A stretch of DNA of 64,000 bases from Antitrichia curtipendula (taxonomy: Eukaryota > Streptophyta > Bryopsida > Hypnales > Leucodontaceae). The notes under the pieces are model-generated. The model had not been told where the DNA came from and made no database searches. It was given only the letters and a program-made list of their open reading frames with translations. Numbering within the stretch: position 1 is the stretch's first letter; every line of letters begins with the position of its first letter. The position numbers were made by a program, and so were the translations under genes. The stretch is taken from contig OX579641.1 of assembly GCA_951230915.1 (NCBI GenBank), positions 5,394,001 to 5,458,000 on the forward strand. The letters are read 5' to 3'. Positions 26,301-37,705 of the stretch are shown here, one piece after another.

Positions 26301-29291
26301 GACAAAACGATTCAGCTGGGCCGGGGGTGACCGCAACTGAGGAACGTCCCTTTGGATGGGCCCCGTTCCTAGTTGTTCTCAAGGGATTGCATGCCATTGC
26401 AAAACTTTATGAGGGGGCAATGGTAGACCTGCTGGATATGCTGCTGGTGCGACGGATCTCTTTGAATATCTTGATCAGGCAATCACGATGGCAGATGATT
26501 ACTCTGATGAAAACTTGAAATTTAACCTCTCAAAATCAATCGCCTAAAAGAAAAATTCAACTCGAAACTATTTCTCGTTTTTCTAGATAAACTTGTTTTT
26601 GTTATATTCTGATTTTATAACGACATAATGTGAACGTGATTAGTTTTCTTAAAGATTTTTGTTTCAGAATATTTTAGTAGTCTTCTCTATTCACTATTAT
26701 TTCAAAACCTCCAAAGATTCTCTTAATTGTACTGAAGATAAATTTCATAATAAGACGACTGTACTCTTTCCTGCTTTGGTAAGTTGACATCAACCCTGTA
26801 ACGATGTCTAGACTAATACTAATAGTGTCCTATGAATGATTTTTTAAGAAACTGTAGAGATGAAGAATGCACCTATTCATCCAATAATCTGAAATTTTGG
26901 ATAACTACCTCGGTGATAGGGCTGCGCTCTTAACCTTGGAAGGATGCAGCCTCATGACCGAGGTAGTCACCAAAATACTCTGATCACCAAAATACTCTAC
27001 AATTAACAGTGAAGTCATCCATCAGACCTTTTAGGTCTGCAGCATCCTTACGGGTTAATGACTGAGGGTTTGGACAATACCTAGATGTGCTGTAATGTAT
27101 GGTTCTTCATATTCTTTGAAGTATGCATTAAAGGAAATGATGTTATGCATGATTTTTATAAATTATGCATTCTCTGAAAATCTCCATTTAGACCTTTTGG
27201 CAAATTAATTTAGGAGCACACATCTTTGAAAATTCACCAAATATACAGTTTCTATATGTAGTACTTATGATACCCTAAACTATGAAGTTATCAATGCAAG
27301 ATTTCTTATTACATGTGTTCGAAGTACTAAAACTCTTGATATTTAGTGGTCCTTTTAATTTTATATTTTTTTCATAGGATACTACACATTTGTAAGAATC
27401 CATTTACATTTTATAATCTCATACGCGGTAGCTTCAGTATGCATTCAACAATGTCCATTATCAACTTTCCATAAGTTGAACTATGGCGCTGAATTAAAAG
27501 TAGCGTTTGGTAGTAAGGGGTTAAGTCTTCTTCTTATCTGTTTGGCGTATTAAGGAATTGGTTGGTTAAAGAACAGTGATGGTTGTTTTTAGTGACATTT
27601 TCTTTCGTCTTATATTCCCTCATGGCTGTAGCAGGATGACGATTTCTGGTTATTGGATCACAAAGCATTATTGGACTTTGAGTCAAAGAGAAGATTGGTA
27701 ATGGCTATGCTCCCTGAACCTCAAGACGACCATGATGAGCGACAAGAAATCGTGGTGAAGCGAGCACAGCTTTTGACCGAGTCTTTTGAGCTACTCGCAT
27801 ATGTTGAGCCTGAAGTGCTACAAGGAGGTATCTCTGTGGAATTTGCCACCGAGGAAGCTACTGGACCTGGGGTATTACGTGAGTGGTTCTCTATGATATG
27901 CCGAGAAATTTTTAACCCTCAAAACGCCCTTTTCTTGGCCTGTCCAAACGATAGACGACGGTTTTTCCCAAATCCTGGTATGCCAAGGTTCAACTTTCTT
28001 CTCTTGATTATCAATCTCTTGAAGTAACTTTGATCATCACATGGGAGATTGTCAGGTAGTTGTCTGCTGTTTCAGAGCAGTTGTACGTTTTCTGATTTTT
28101 ATATTCTTGTATTTTGCAGCGTCCGGGGTGAATCCAGGACATCTTACCTACTTCAGATTTTGTGGGCGAGTAATTGCGTTAGCGTTAATGCACCGTGTGC
28201 AAATGGATGTGGTATTTGCTCTATCTTTCTTCAAGCAGCTGGCTGGGCTTCCTGTGCTGTGGGATGATGCTAAAGATGCTGACCCATGTCTTTATGAAAG
28301 CTGCAAGAAAATTTTGGAGATGGATGCCGCCTTGATCGACGCCGACGCCTTGGGCCTAACTTTTGTCAGTGAAGTCGAAGAGTTGGGTTCACACAAATCA
28401 ATGGAGCTTTGCTCGGGTGGTAAAGACATGTTGGTGACCAGTGATAACCGTAGGCAATTCGTTGAATTGCTGGTACAACGGCGACTTGTAGCTTCAGTTG
28501 CAGAGCAGGTCAAATCGTTCTCACAAGGCTTTTCTGACTTGCTTGTGAACCGCACTCATCAACAGTTCTTGCGAGCCCTCGAACCTGAAGACCTTGACCT
28601 AATGCTGTACGGAAAGGACCGGAACATCTGCCTTGAAGATTGGAAGGCACACACTGAATACCATGACTTTCGTGCAACTGATGACCAGATAGTTTGGTTC
28701 TGGCAGGTGAGAATCTTTTTTGTCCTTGTGAGTCTCACGATAGGCTTTTCAATTATGCTGGGCTTTTTTGAGTGCTTGGTGGGAGTGTTTTTTGGAATTT
28801 GCTCCTTTGTACAAGAATTCCTTTATCTCTGCTCGATATTCTTGGTTCTGCAGTGAAACTAGCTCATATGCTTGCGATTTTCAGATTTCAGCTTTATTTT
28901 TCCAGTTTTCAGAACTTGTTTCCAATATTCTATTTGATTAATCGCAGTTTCAGATTCTATTGTGCATTGTTTGGTTTCTTCCTCATATTGGATACATATG
29001 ATGTATAACAAGATCTCGGAATGACAGGTTGTGGAGAAGATGACCTCAGATCAGCGGAGAAGGCTTCTTTTCTTCTCAACGTCAGTGACACACTTACCGG
29101 CAGAAGGCTTTGCAGGGCTATCCTCAAAGTTCCATATCCACAGGGCGCACACCGAAATAAGTTGGTTGCCGACTGCCCACACATGCTTCTATCAGCTGGT
29201 TCTTCCGGCTTACCCAACGTATGAAATGATGTGCGCCCGCCTGCTGGCAATTACTGAATGTCATATTGCAGAAGGTTTTGGCTTTGCTTAG
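23320..29291 (+). CDS. UPL5: UPL5-like HECT E3 ubiquitin ligase with ubiquitin-like domain
   Basis: HECT E3 ligase that takes ubiquitin from an E2 onto a Cys and passes it to substrates. Exons: first exon with ATG at 23320 (or 23203) and an SSKRKLDDY motif, donor at 23583 or 23625; 23808-24977; 25306-25897; 26166 to about 26480-26515 (3' end unresolved); 27635-27977; 28120-28706; 29028-29291. An acidic Ser/Glu/Asp-rich stretch precedes a ubiquitin-like domain at about 24570-24795. The HECT domain shows ATGPGVLREWF, NPQNALFLACPNDRRRFFP, GRVIALALMH, EDWKAHTEY and the catalytic Cys in HTCFYQL (codon 29184-29186). Phases agree at all junctions except after exon 4. About 1,180 aa, longer than Arabidopsis UPL5 mainly through the acidic part. 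Known role of Arabidopsis UPL5: turnover of WRKY53 in leaf senescence. The role here is not known. Confidence 0.93.
24564..24795 (+). other. Ubiquitin-like domain coding segment
   Basis: Encodes RLQFFVRTYGRTIVLHAHAS followed by a ubiquitin fold pattern (ESVHQQILAKTGLPVSEQRLIF, L-x-DQTLASCNV, TLTLVARM). The position ahead of the mid-region and HECT domain matches UPL5 rather than UPL1-4, UPL6 or UPL7. Confidence 0.85.
26516..27634 (+). other. Large intron of the HECT gene, with hairpin
   Basis: About 1.1 kb between the fourth coding exon and the exon starting DDDFWLLDHK. AT-rich, without ORF. It holds a stem-loop at 26904-26967 and a small palindrome AGACCTTTTAGGTCT near 27025. Confidence 0.6.
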
Positions 29292-29963
29292 GCGGGACGT
29301 TATGGTAATGATTGTAGAGAGTAGAAAAATGCTCCGTGTATAACTTACATGAACTTACAACCCAAGCCCTATTGTGGGATAGGAGTGCTCTTTGGGGAGA
29401 GTGGTACCTTGACTTTATGCAAAGGAACGTCACCTTTTCTGCTCTATATCAAGCTTGGTGATAAGACACTGCGGGGGGTGGATATCGGTTTCGATTTTTT
29501 GCTGTAAAATAATAATCGAGATAGGCACTGAGAAATGATGCCGCATCAAGTTGGGGCAGGACTTCTTAGCTTGTTCGAGATATTCTTTATTGGATCCAAG
29601 GTGGAGGGACTAGTGCTCATCCATATGTGCTCCTTCCAGTTTCTCGAGGGAATAAATGTGAGTTTCTCTAGTATCTAGAACCAACCGGCTCTCCGCTTGG
29701 GTGGCAGTGTTTTAGGAGCTTTCGTTTTCATTCCATGCTTGCATTGTAGGACATGGAATGGCTCTTCCGTCTGGGTGTTAAAATGTACATTCTAATTTTG
29801 AGGTGTACCATCTATCCAAGTGAATTTGTCTTTGCCATGGTTTTTTGACTAGCAATCGCTCAAATGAAATGGACCTTTTGTGCCCTAGTCTGTGCATTTC
29901 TTGTAGGCTTGAGATAGTTGTGCAATAAATTTACTGGCTGCAAGAATATTTCTAACATTGTTA
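29292..29963 (+). other. 3' flank and probable 3' UTR of the HECT gene
   Basis: Non-coding, moderately GC-balanced sequence after the stop. AATAAA at 29924-29929 is a possible distal polyadenylation signal. The TA-flanked foldback begins right after. Confidence 0.45.
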
Positions 29964-30182
29964 AGGTAAGTATATCCAAATCCGCTCATTGACCTTTTGC
30001 CGTTCAAATGTACCCCTGTATCTCATGTTCAAGCAGAAATGTACCTCCTGAATACATACCTTATTTCTGAACCCTTAAAAAATAAGGCATGTACTTCACA
30101 GATACATTTATGTTGTAAAATGAGTGGAGCATGTTCATTTGAACGGCAAAAGGTCAACGAGTGGAATTGGGTATACTTACCT
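29964..30182. mobile_element. TA-flanked foldback MITE, AGGTAA family, 219 bp
   Basis: Terminal inverted repeats of about 48 bp (left start AGGTAAGTATATCC, inner part GACCTTTTGCCGTTCAAATG), TA on both sides (29962-29963 and 30183-30184). Distinct interior from the 158-bp copies but the same AGGTAA end and TA target. It sits just past the HECT gene's possible polyA site. Confidence 0.8.
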
Positions 30183-30686
30183 TAGGTATTAGAGATATCC
30201 TTTAAGTCCAACTCAAAGATTCATGTTGTGTTATTGCCAATAAGTAAGTAATTATTAATCAATGAAGTGTGTTCTACTACTTTACACTAATGCACTTATT
30301 TGGATTCAATTTTTCAATCAATTCAAACATTCAATTTGGTGGTATGGAATAAAAGCTATTGAGGTTTTGGAAACTTGATTTTGTCTAGAGTAACCTTTGA
30401 AAGTTGCATGAAAAACATAGGAAAATGTATTCCATGAGCTTATTTGCAACTTTGAATGAACATTTAATTTTAATGCCTTTCCAATTGTTTAGGAGTCTTT
30501 GCTAATTTATTTATTTTATCATATAGGGAAGATTGACCAAAGTAAAGTATGCAATTCGAAATTCAAGCCAAAATGTGTCCATTTTGTAGTTTGTGAATAT
30601 TATATAGAATTAGAATAGTGTCATGAACCTTTTTATCAATGATTGAAGAAAATAATACCTATGACAATTTCCTAAAGATAGCTTAA

Positions 30687-31390
30687 TTGTTAAAGGTTTT
30701 TGACTATGTTTTCACCCAAAATGCTCCAAAACTACCATTTCTAGTACAAGTACCAAATTTAGAAAAAAAAATAAAATTTGGATACATGTAACCATGAGAT
30801 CTTGTATTACGTTGGTTTAAGAAGATGTAAATAAGTTTTAGAAATTTCCACCATGTGGATTTCAGCTGATAAAAGTCCTTTTTTTGGCCTTGTGAAAAAA
30901 TAGGAAGTTGCACTTTACAAGGTTACATTTGTATGAAAAATGTCCAAATTGGTAGTTAATATTTGGATTCATTCTTCAAGGCAAGTTGGCTACATGCTTA
31001 AAAAATTTCAAATCATTTGGAATTGTACAACATATAGGAAAAAAAAATAGTAAGTGCAAAGAAGTAGAGAATGAATCAAAATACTAAATTGTCAAGAATT
31101 TAGTTATGAAATTGAAAAATGTCAATTCTAATAGTTGTAATGTTGTAATGAACAATTTACATCATATAATTTTATTTTTTTCAAAATATTGAAAATTGAG
31201 TAAAACAAAGGGCTTCAAAGTTTATTTTAGAGTAGAGATTCCATAACTATCTACAAACTAAAACTCCTCGTAACTTTCATCTCATTAATCAAAATGAAAT
31301 GATTTGAATATATATATATTTCAAATTTTTACTTCCTAAAAAAGTGATTTTTTAAGAATTTTTTGACCTACCTGAAGAGCAATGAAAATT
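30687..31390. mobile_element. TTAA-family transposon fragment, copy P6
   Basis: Inverted relative to copies P1 and P2. Shared blocks include GTACAAGTACCAAATTTAG, AGGCAAGTTGGCTACATGCTT and ATTTGGAATTGTACAACATA. TTAA lies at 30683-30686 before a decayed terminus. The right end is degraded and not found. Confidence 0.6.
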
Positions 31391-31785
31391 ACATATTGTT
31401 GACAAAATATTATTGAAGAATTACACATTATTGAAGAAAGTTCAACTTTCCTTTCTATTCTGATTATTCCTATATACTTGGAAAAATATTTACTTATTTT
31501 CCACAATCTTGAAGGACATTTTTGGACTGTTGTTGCAGCCATGTAAGAACTTCAGGAAAATACACTAACATCTAAGGGGATGAGTATTTTTCCACCTTAT
31601 AATCTTCATTTATGATCTTTGTTTCTAAAATATATATATTTTGCTTTGACCACCAATAATGTGTGTTTTTGTTTTTGTTTTTATAACCAAATGACAATAA
31701 TATACCTTAATTATTCTAATATTTGTCATTCTCTTCACTAGCAAAAAAGAGGTCTTAGAGTACCATTGAATAGTATCCAAGTGTA

Positions 31786-31851
31786 GTGCCCAAGGTTAGT
31801 GCCTTAGGTCCATATTGGCACCAAGTGAGTGCCAATGTGGATCTTGGGCAC
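31786..31851. repeat. Short stem-loop, 66 bp
   Basis: GTGCCCAAG (31786-31794) pairs with CTTGGGCAC (31843-31851). Inside it GGTCCATATTGGCAC pairs imperfectly with GTGCCAATGTGGATC around a 7-nt loop. No gene is associated with it. Confidence 0.6.
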
Positions 31852-32773
31852 CATGTTGTGGCACTATTATTTGGTATCCTTAAACCACCCTTTTTTACTA
31901 CATATAGTATTTGCAATAGGAATTGTATATCCCATAAGTTTAAATGTATGCATGCAACCAGAAGGGAATGACAATGGATTATCCAACATAAAGTAGAGTA
32001 GCCCATTTCTAACACTAAGGTGGGCCCTCCCAAATGCGCCACTACCCCTAAACCGCCATCTTCACTCTATGTACATCTTCAAAATCAACTATGTACCTAT
32101 GTGGAAAGAACTCTCTCAAAATCAAACTTTGTTCCTTCATAACTTTTGCATATAGTATCTAAATGTCACATTCTTTGGTACATCATAACCTTCTTTTCAC
32201 TTGCCAATAAAGGAAAAATGAATATTTGAACAATTTATTAATAATAATTAGGCACATTAGCAAATACTAGTTGTTTTGGGGGTAACCAACTTATATCTTG
32301 AACCAATCTTGGAAATGTGTTGATATAGAAAGTCCAAATTGTTCAGCTTACTTACATGAATGCAAACCCTATTTGGGGTACACCATATATTTGAACTTCA
32401 CAAATTCATAGCATATTCATATGCATTCAGAAAATTATAATTTATCTGTTGAAAATTAATGATTTTCAATTTCCAATGTGTTAAAAATAATTTCATGTGT
32501 TGATTCCACCTCCAAGTAACTACGTGTAAGTGCTTTAAGAACTTGGAAACTGGACGGATCCATTGCAGCAAGTTAGTACTGAGCTCAGCACCGAAAAGGT
32601 TACTTAGATTGCGGCATTTATTGAGCCTGCGAAAAGACAAGATGCGCCAGGGATGGATAAATGCGATACAAAGGTCGTATTTGGGTCGGTAGATAAGGCA
32701 ATTTTATTTTATTTAACCCACGGAGGCCGATGAAAGACAAAGAATCTCTTCATGTAGGATAGAAGTGCAACTA

Positions 32774-32931
32774 AGGTAAACCATCTCATTGCGGTCAGAA
32801 TTTGAGTAGGTCCCATTGTGGTCAAAATATTAATGGTGGTGTACATTTGAGAGCTCAAATGTACACCACCATTAATATTTTGACCACAATGGGACCTACT
32901 CAAATTATGACCGCAATGGGATGGTTTACCT
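32774..32931. mobile_element. TA-flanked foldback MITE, AGGTAA family, 158 bp, second copy
   Basis: Same length and termini as 15900-16057, TA on both sides (32772-32773, 32932-32933). The palindrome makes both strands encode the same short peptide, so open frames here are artefacts. A 5-bp block differs from the other copy in both arms in a complementary way. Confidence 0.85.
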
Positions 32932-33073
32932 TATTCATCTTTCAAATTTTGTGTGGAAAGGGAAGATCTTCTGGAGTAGTTTGTCTTTCAATGAGTGCTT
33001 TTTCATTTTTTAAGCCAACAATTCACACAATACCAGAACAATTGATTTCCATGGTGATCAACTCATTGTTTAA

Positions 33074-33698
33074 TCCCTAAATGCCCAAGGCACCCAATTT
33101 GGGTGTCAACAAAACTTTGATGTTAAATAAAACCTAACCATAATGCTATTTTTAGTAGTTTATATTTAAAAAATATATTTTTGAAGTCTAGTTTTAGCAT
33201 CAAAAATCTGATTTTGAAGATGATTGATTATGATTTTTCTATTCAAGATTTTTGAGCAAGGGTGTCCATTGCAGTCTTGACATTATGTAGTATTGAGGGC
33301 TCTTGAAAATGAGCCTCAATTACACTAGAGCTTGGAGAAAAACACACATTAGAAATCCATTTAAAAGAATTATAAACTAGATTTTGAGAAGTCATGAATT
33401 GATTGGGGTTATGCATGTTAGGCCCTTTATCCTCATATTTTTTTGGTGATCAACTTTTTAGATTTGATGTGTGAAAAGAAGGTTGAAAGACTTCAAATCA
33501 CTTTCACAATTTTAACACCCTCATGATCAAACATTATAATCTTTCAATCTATAAGTAATATTGTTGTGTTTTCTTTCCTATGTGATCTCTAGCATGTCTA
33601 GTTTGAGTTTGTACGGTTACAATTCAAAAAAAACTGATACTACTAATCAAAAAATTGACTTTTTATTCAATTGTGAGCAAATTCTTAAGTCTAAGGGG
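33074..33698. mobile_element. Possible TTAA-family element, diverged
   Basis: TTAA at 33070-33073 followed by TCCCTAAATGCCC, and CTAAGGGG followed by TTAA at 33699-33702. The end pattern matches the CCCCTAAAG family, and the interior is not clearly shared. A related left end (CCTAAATGCCCAAAGCACC after TTAA) occurs at 48354. Confidence 0.4.
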
Positions 33699-34045
33699 TT
33701 AAGGGCTAAAGCTTGTCCATCAATAGGGCCAAGGCGAACCACCCCCTCATGCGTCCACCTTAAGTCATTCCACAGGTGCATGTAAAAAAAAAACTCCTAC
33801 TTTGTGCTTCATTAATTTATCTTCTCTACATATCCTAGATAATTTGAGGCTTCTAATTGCAAATAAAAATTCAAAATTTACAAATTTTATCATGTGTGGC
33901 AAATTAAAAAATTCAGCATTTTTCCTTAGGGACAAGCAAGAGGTTAGATCACCTCGCCCATCAATAGCATAGAATCCACCCTTGATATCTATTAACACTT
34001 CAGAGCAAGGAAACTTGTACTATTTATGTGGTTTTAACACTTTAA

Positions 34046-34925
34046 CCCCTAAAGAACAAAACTACGTTCTTTTGGCAATATAGCAATTTTGGGCAGCTCA
34101 CTATGAATGGAATATTTATTTATTTTTCTTTAAAATTTTCACACTACATGCGAATGAGGGTTTTCTTTAAAGCCCAACAATTTTTATAACTTTTGGCTGC
34201 ATAGTTAAAAAATTATTGTATGATATGTATTTTTTTTTTACATCTAGGGAGTCTATGCAAATTAGATTTATTTTTTTTAATTTAAAAAAAATTATATATA
34301 GAAAGTCTTGAATCATTCTATTTTTATTAATGAGATGAAAGTTACAAGGAATTTTTGTTCTCTATTCTAAAAGTAATTTAAAAATCCTTTATTTAACTCA
34401 ATTTTTAATATTTGTGGAAAAAAAAAAAGGAATTATAGCATGTAGATTATTTATCACAACGTTACAACCATTGGGATTGACATTTTTTAATTCCATAACT
34501 AAATTCTTAACAATTTAGTATTTTGAATCATTATCTACTTATTGTTTTTTTCCTATATGTTGTACAATTCCAAATGATTTGAAAATTTTCAAGCATGTAG
34601 CCAACTTGCCTTGAAGAATGAATTAAAAGAAGCACCACCATCATAGACATTTTTTCATACAAATATGACATTGTGAAGTGCAGCTGCCCGTTTTTTTGCA
34701 AGGCCCAAAAAAGGATTTTTTTTTTTAGTTCAAACACTAATATCTTGCAATCTACATGGTAGAAATTTCTGAATTTTTTTTTCATGTCTTTTCAAACTAG
34801 TGTACTACAAGATCCTATGGATACATGTGTCCAAAAATAATTTTAATAAAATAACTTGGTACTTGTACTAGAAATGATAGTTTTTGAGTCTTTTGGATGA
34901 AAACATAATCAAGGAACTTTAAAGG
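34046..34925. mobile_element. TTAA-flanked non-autonomous transposon, copy P2
   Basis: Starts CCCCTAAAGAAC, ends CTTTAAAGG, TTAA at 34042-34045 and 34926-34929. Same interior and orientation as copy P1 (for example TTTTGGGCAGCTCACTA near the left end). 880 bp, no ORF of note. Confidence 0.7.
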
Positions 34926-35514
34926 TTAACACTTATGGAGGGTAGGATAGACAATTTGTAATACTTATGTGACGCTTTGGAATAAACAACAATAACATTT
35001 TGATAAACAAAGGATGAAAATACATAAAAGATAAATGTCATAGTACATCTAAGCATAACGAAGGAACAAATCTAAAGTAGTTTGATGAGATTCTTGTGCA
35101 TGCTAAGATCCTATTTCCTTTTGAAGTGTCCAAATGCTTTGGATGAGAGGTGTAACATCAATGGGTCTTTATTTCAAAATCAAGGGAGGTTGATGCAAGG
35201 GATTGAAGTTTAAATCCCAGAGAAGTTGATGGAGTTTATGGCTAGTATTGTCTACATGATGTAGAATGGATGATATATGAAGATATTTTGAGCTATATAC
35301 AGTATTATTAATATCAACCACAACATGATTTATACAATACATGATAAACCTAGTTTAATTTCATCCAAGTTATAAATTTTTATAGCCTTACTTTCATCCA
35401 AATAAATACTTATTAAAGAAGGGAACATAATTTTTATAAATTTTCTTAATTGTAAACAATTATCACTTATTAGTGTATTTTTAAATTTTTTGGGGGAAGT
35501 GCAATTTTACTTAA

Positions 35515-36360
35515 CCCCTAAAGTCTGAAGGTCTTTTTTTTTTAATCAAAAAACACTCAGCTGCCATTTCTATTGCCAAGAGAAAAAACTTTAAAAATTG
35601 TTTTTCTTTGCATATCTAACCATATATACTTGCACTAGACTAGTATAAAAATGTGTGGTAGAATTTTCAGAAACTCTAACATTGTAGATTGCAAGATATT
35701 TGCATTTAAAGTGAGGAAAACAAGTTTTTTACACCTTGCTTAACTAGATTATTTGACCTTAAATCTTCTTAACTTAAATTTTTTGCACTACTAAATTTTT
35801 ATGGTGAAAAATCAAGTTGAAATTTTTTATTTAAAATTCAACAAAAATTTATTTAATTTTCAATCATTAAAAATTTGTTAAGTTAAAGTATGTTCAGAAT
35901 TGAAGGAAAAACTAAATCATTAATAGCTTTAAGATGGAATTGAAATACAATAATTCCAGTGGTGAGATTGTTCTAATGAGCAAAATTAACCATATTCAAC
36001 AATTTTGTTTGAAAAATTATAAAAACTGCATACAAAAACAAATTCTGTAAGTTATTTTTTCAAGAAGGTGCTTAGATTGTTTAAAAGGCAAAATTATCCA
36101 TAATTTACTCATCTCTAGTCCAAATAGATGAATCAAAGTTTTGGATTTAGACAACAATATAATCTTTGAAAAAAAAATTAAAATTAAAAAAATTCAATTT
36201 TTTGTGATTTTATTTGGGCTGCCCCTTGAGTTGCTTTTTGGACTTACGGTGGCATAACTTTTGTTCCTGGGCACCAATTGAAAAAAATTTACGTTCTTAT
36301 AAAGTTAACCTGATTTCCAAAAAAAACTCCTAATTGTTTCAAAAAATAATGTCAAAAATT
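35515..36360. mobile_element. TTAA-family transposon, copy P7, right end lost
   Basis: TTAA at 35511-35514 then CCCCTAAAGTCTGAAGG. The interior follows copy P3 (54823-55737) with shared blocks such as TTTGCATATCTAACC, ACTAGACTAGTAT and GGCATAACTTTT. The matching right terminus is not found, so the end is approximate. Confidence 0.6.
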
Positions 36361-37705
36361 GAAAATTATGGAGTAATTTATTCAATAATTCTTAAAAAAA
36401 AATAGCCAATGTTTTTTGGCCACTATGACCAACTCATAAAAAGTTGTACATTAAAAAATAAAAATGGTACCATATCAAATTTTAGCTTTAATTACACTCA
36501 TATTCACCAATTTACATTTCTTTGAACTTAGTCACAATTGATGGAATACTTGTACAAAAATGCAACTAAATCACAAAAAATTCAAAAAAATCCTTTGACA
36601 TGGATACTTTTAAAGTACCCCTAGGTTTAATAATGTGAAGGTTGCTCCTATTTATAATAAAGTAGGGACCTTTTTTTCCAACAACCAATCACCCTCACTG
36701 TACACCTAAACACACATATGAAAATTTCCTTAAGAGAGCATGTTACAAAAGTGATGGAATCAGAAAGAAGAAGTTAAAAATTTTCATTCAAGAAAAGTTG
36801 GGGATGTTGACTTGATGTCACATGCATTCATGGAGGCCAACTATGCAACCTTCTTTTAATATGATGAATACTACATAAACCTAAAGTCCAATCTTCTATT
36901 AAAATGAATACTAGTTAAAACTATTGTCTAGTCTTCCATTGCTATGAGTAATAACTAAATCCACAAGATTCATATGATTATAGAGGTAATGGAGTTAGAT
37001 AAAATTAATTTCAAATTAAAAAGTTTAGGATGTTGAACTTGATGTCATAATTATAGAAGTCAATTTTCCATTACTATGACTAATAATTAGGCCTACAAAA
37101 TTTATGTGATCATAGAAGTGATGGAGTTAGACAATTCAATTTGAAATTGATCTACAGAAAATATAAGATGTTGCATTTGATGTCACATTTGTAGACTCCA
37201 ACCTTCCATCACGATGAATACTAATTAAATTTGCAATCCAATCATCAATTACTATAAATACTAGATAAAACTACTATCCAACTTTTCAACATTATAAGTG
37301 ATGATTAAACCTATTAGAATTAGGTGATTATAGGCGGGATGGAGTTAGACAAAATGAATTTGAAATTTGGTTCAAGAAAAATTATATATGTTGAATTTGA
37401 TATCACATTCATGGAGTCTAATTTTCCATCACTATGAATATTTTTTAAACATACAATCTAAACTTCCATTACTGTGAGTATTAATTAAACATATGAGATT
37501 GACGTTACCTTAGAATTGATGGAGTTGGACAAAATTAATTTCAAAGTTTGATTCAAAAAATGTTGGAGATGTTCAATTTGAAGTCATGTTCATAAAGTCT
37601 AGTTTTCCATCACTATGAGTAAAAACTAAGCCTATGATATTTATGTAATCATAAAAGTGATGAGGTTAGACCAAATGAATTTTAAATTTGGATTCAAGAA
37701 AAGTT

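Noticed and set aside
26418..26545. Alternative frame GATDLFEYLDQAITMADDYS in HECT exon 4
   Set aside because: It looks coding but is preceded by a TGA and a TAG-free match to UPL5 exists in the other frame (MLLVRRISLNILIRQS). Kept only as part of the donor-site anomaly.
26900..26970. Possible tRNA because of a CTCTTAACC loop
   Set aside because: Acceptor and T arms are missing and the D-arm pattern does not fit; only a stem-loop can be supported.
32709..33080. Two frames on opposite strands encoding the same MSRSHCGQNINGG peptide
   Set aside because: A direct consequence of the palindromic MITE at 32774-32931, not a gene.
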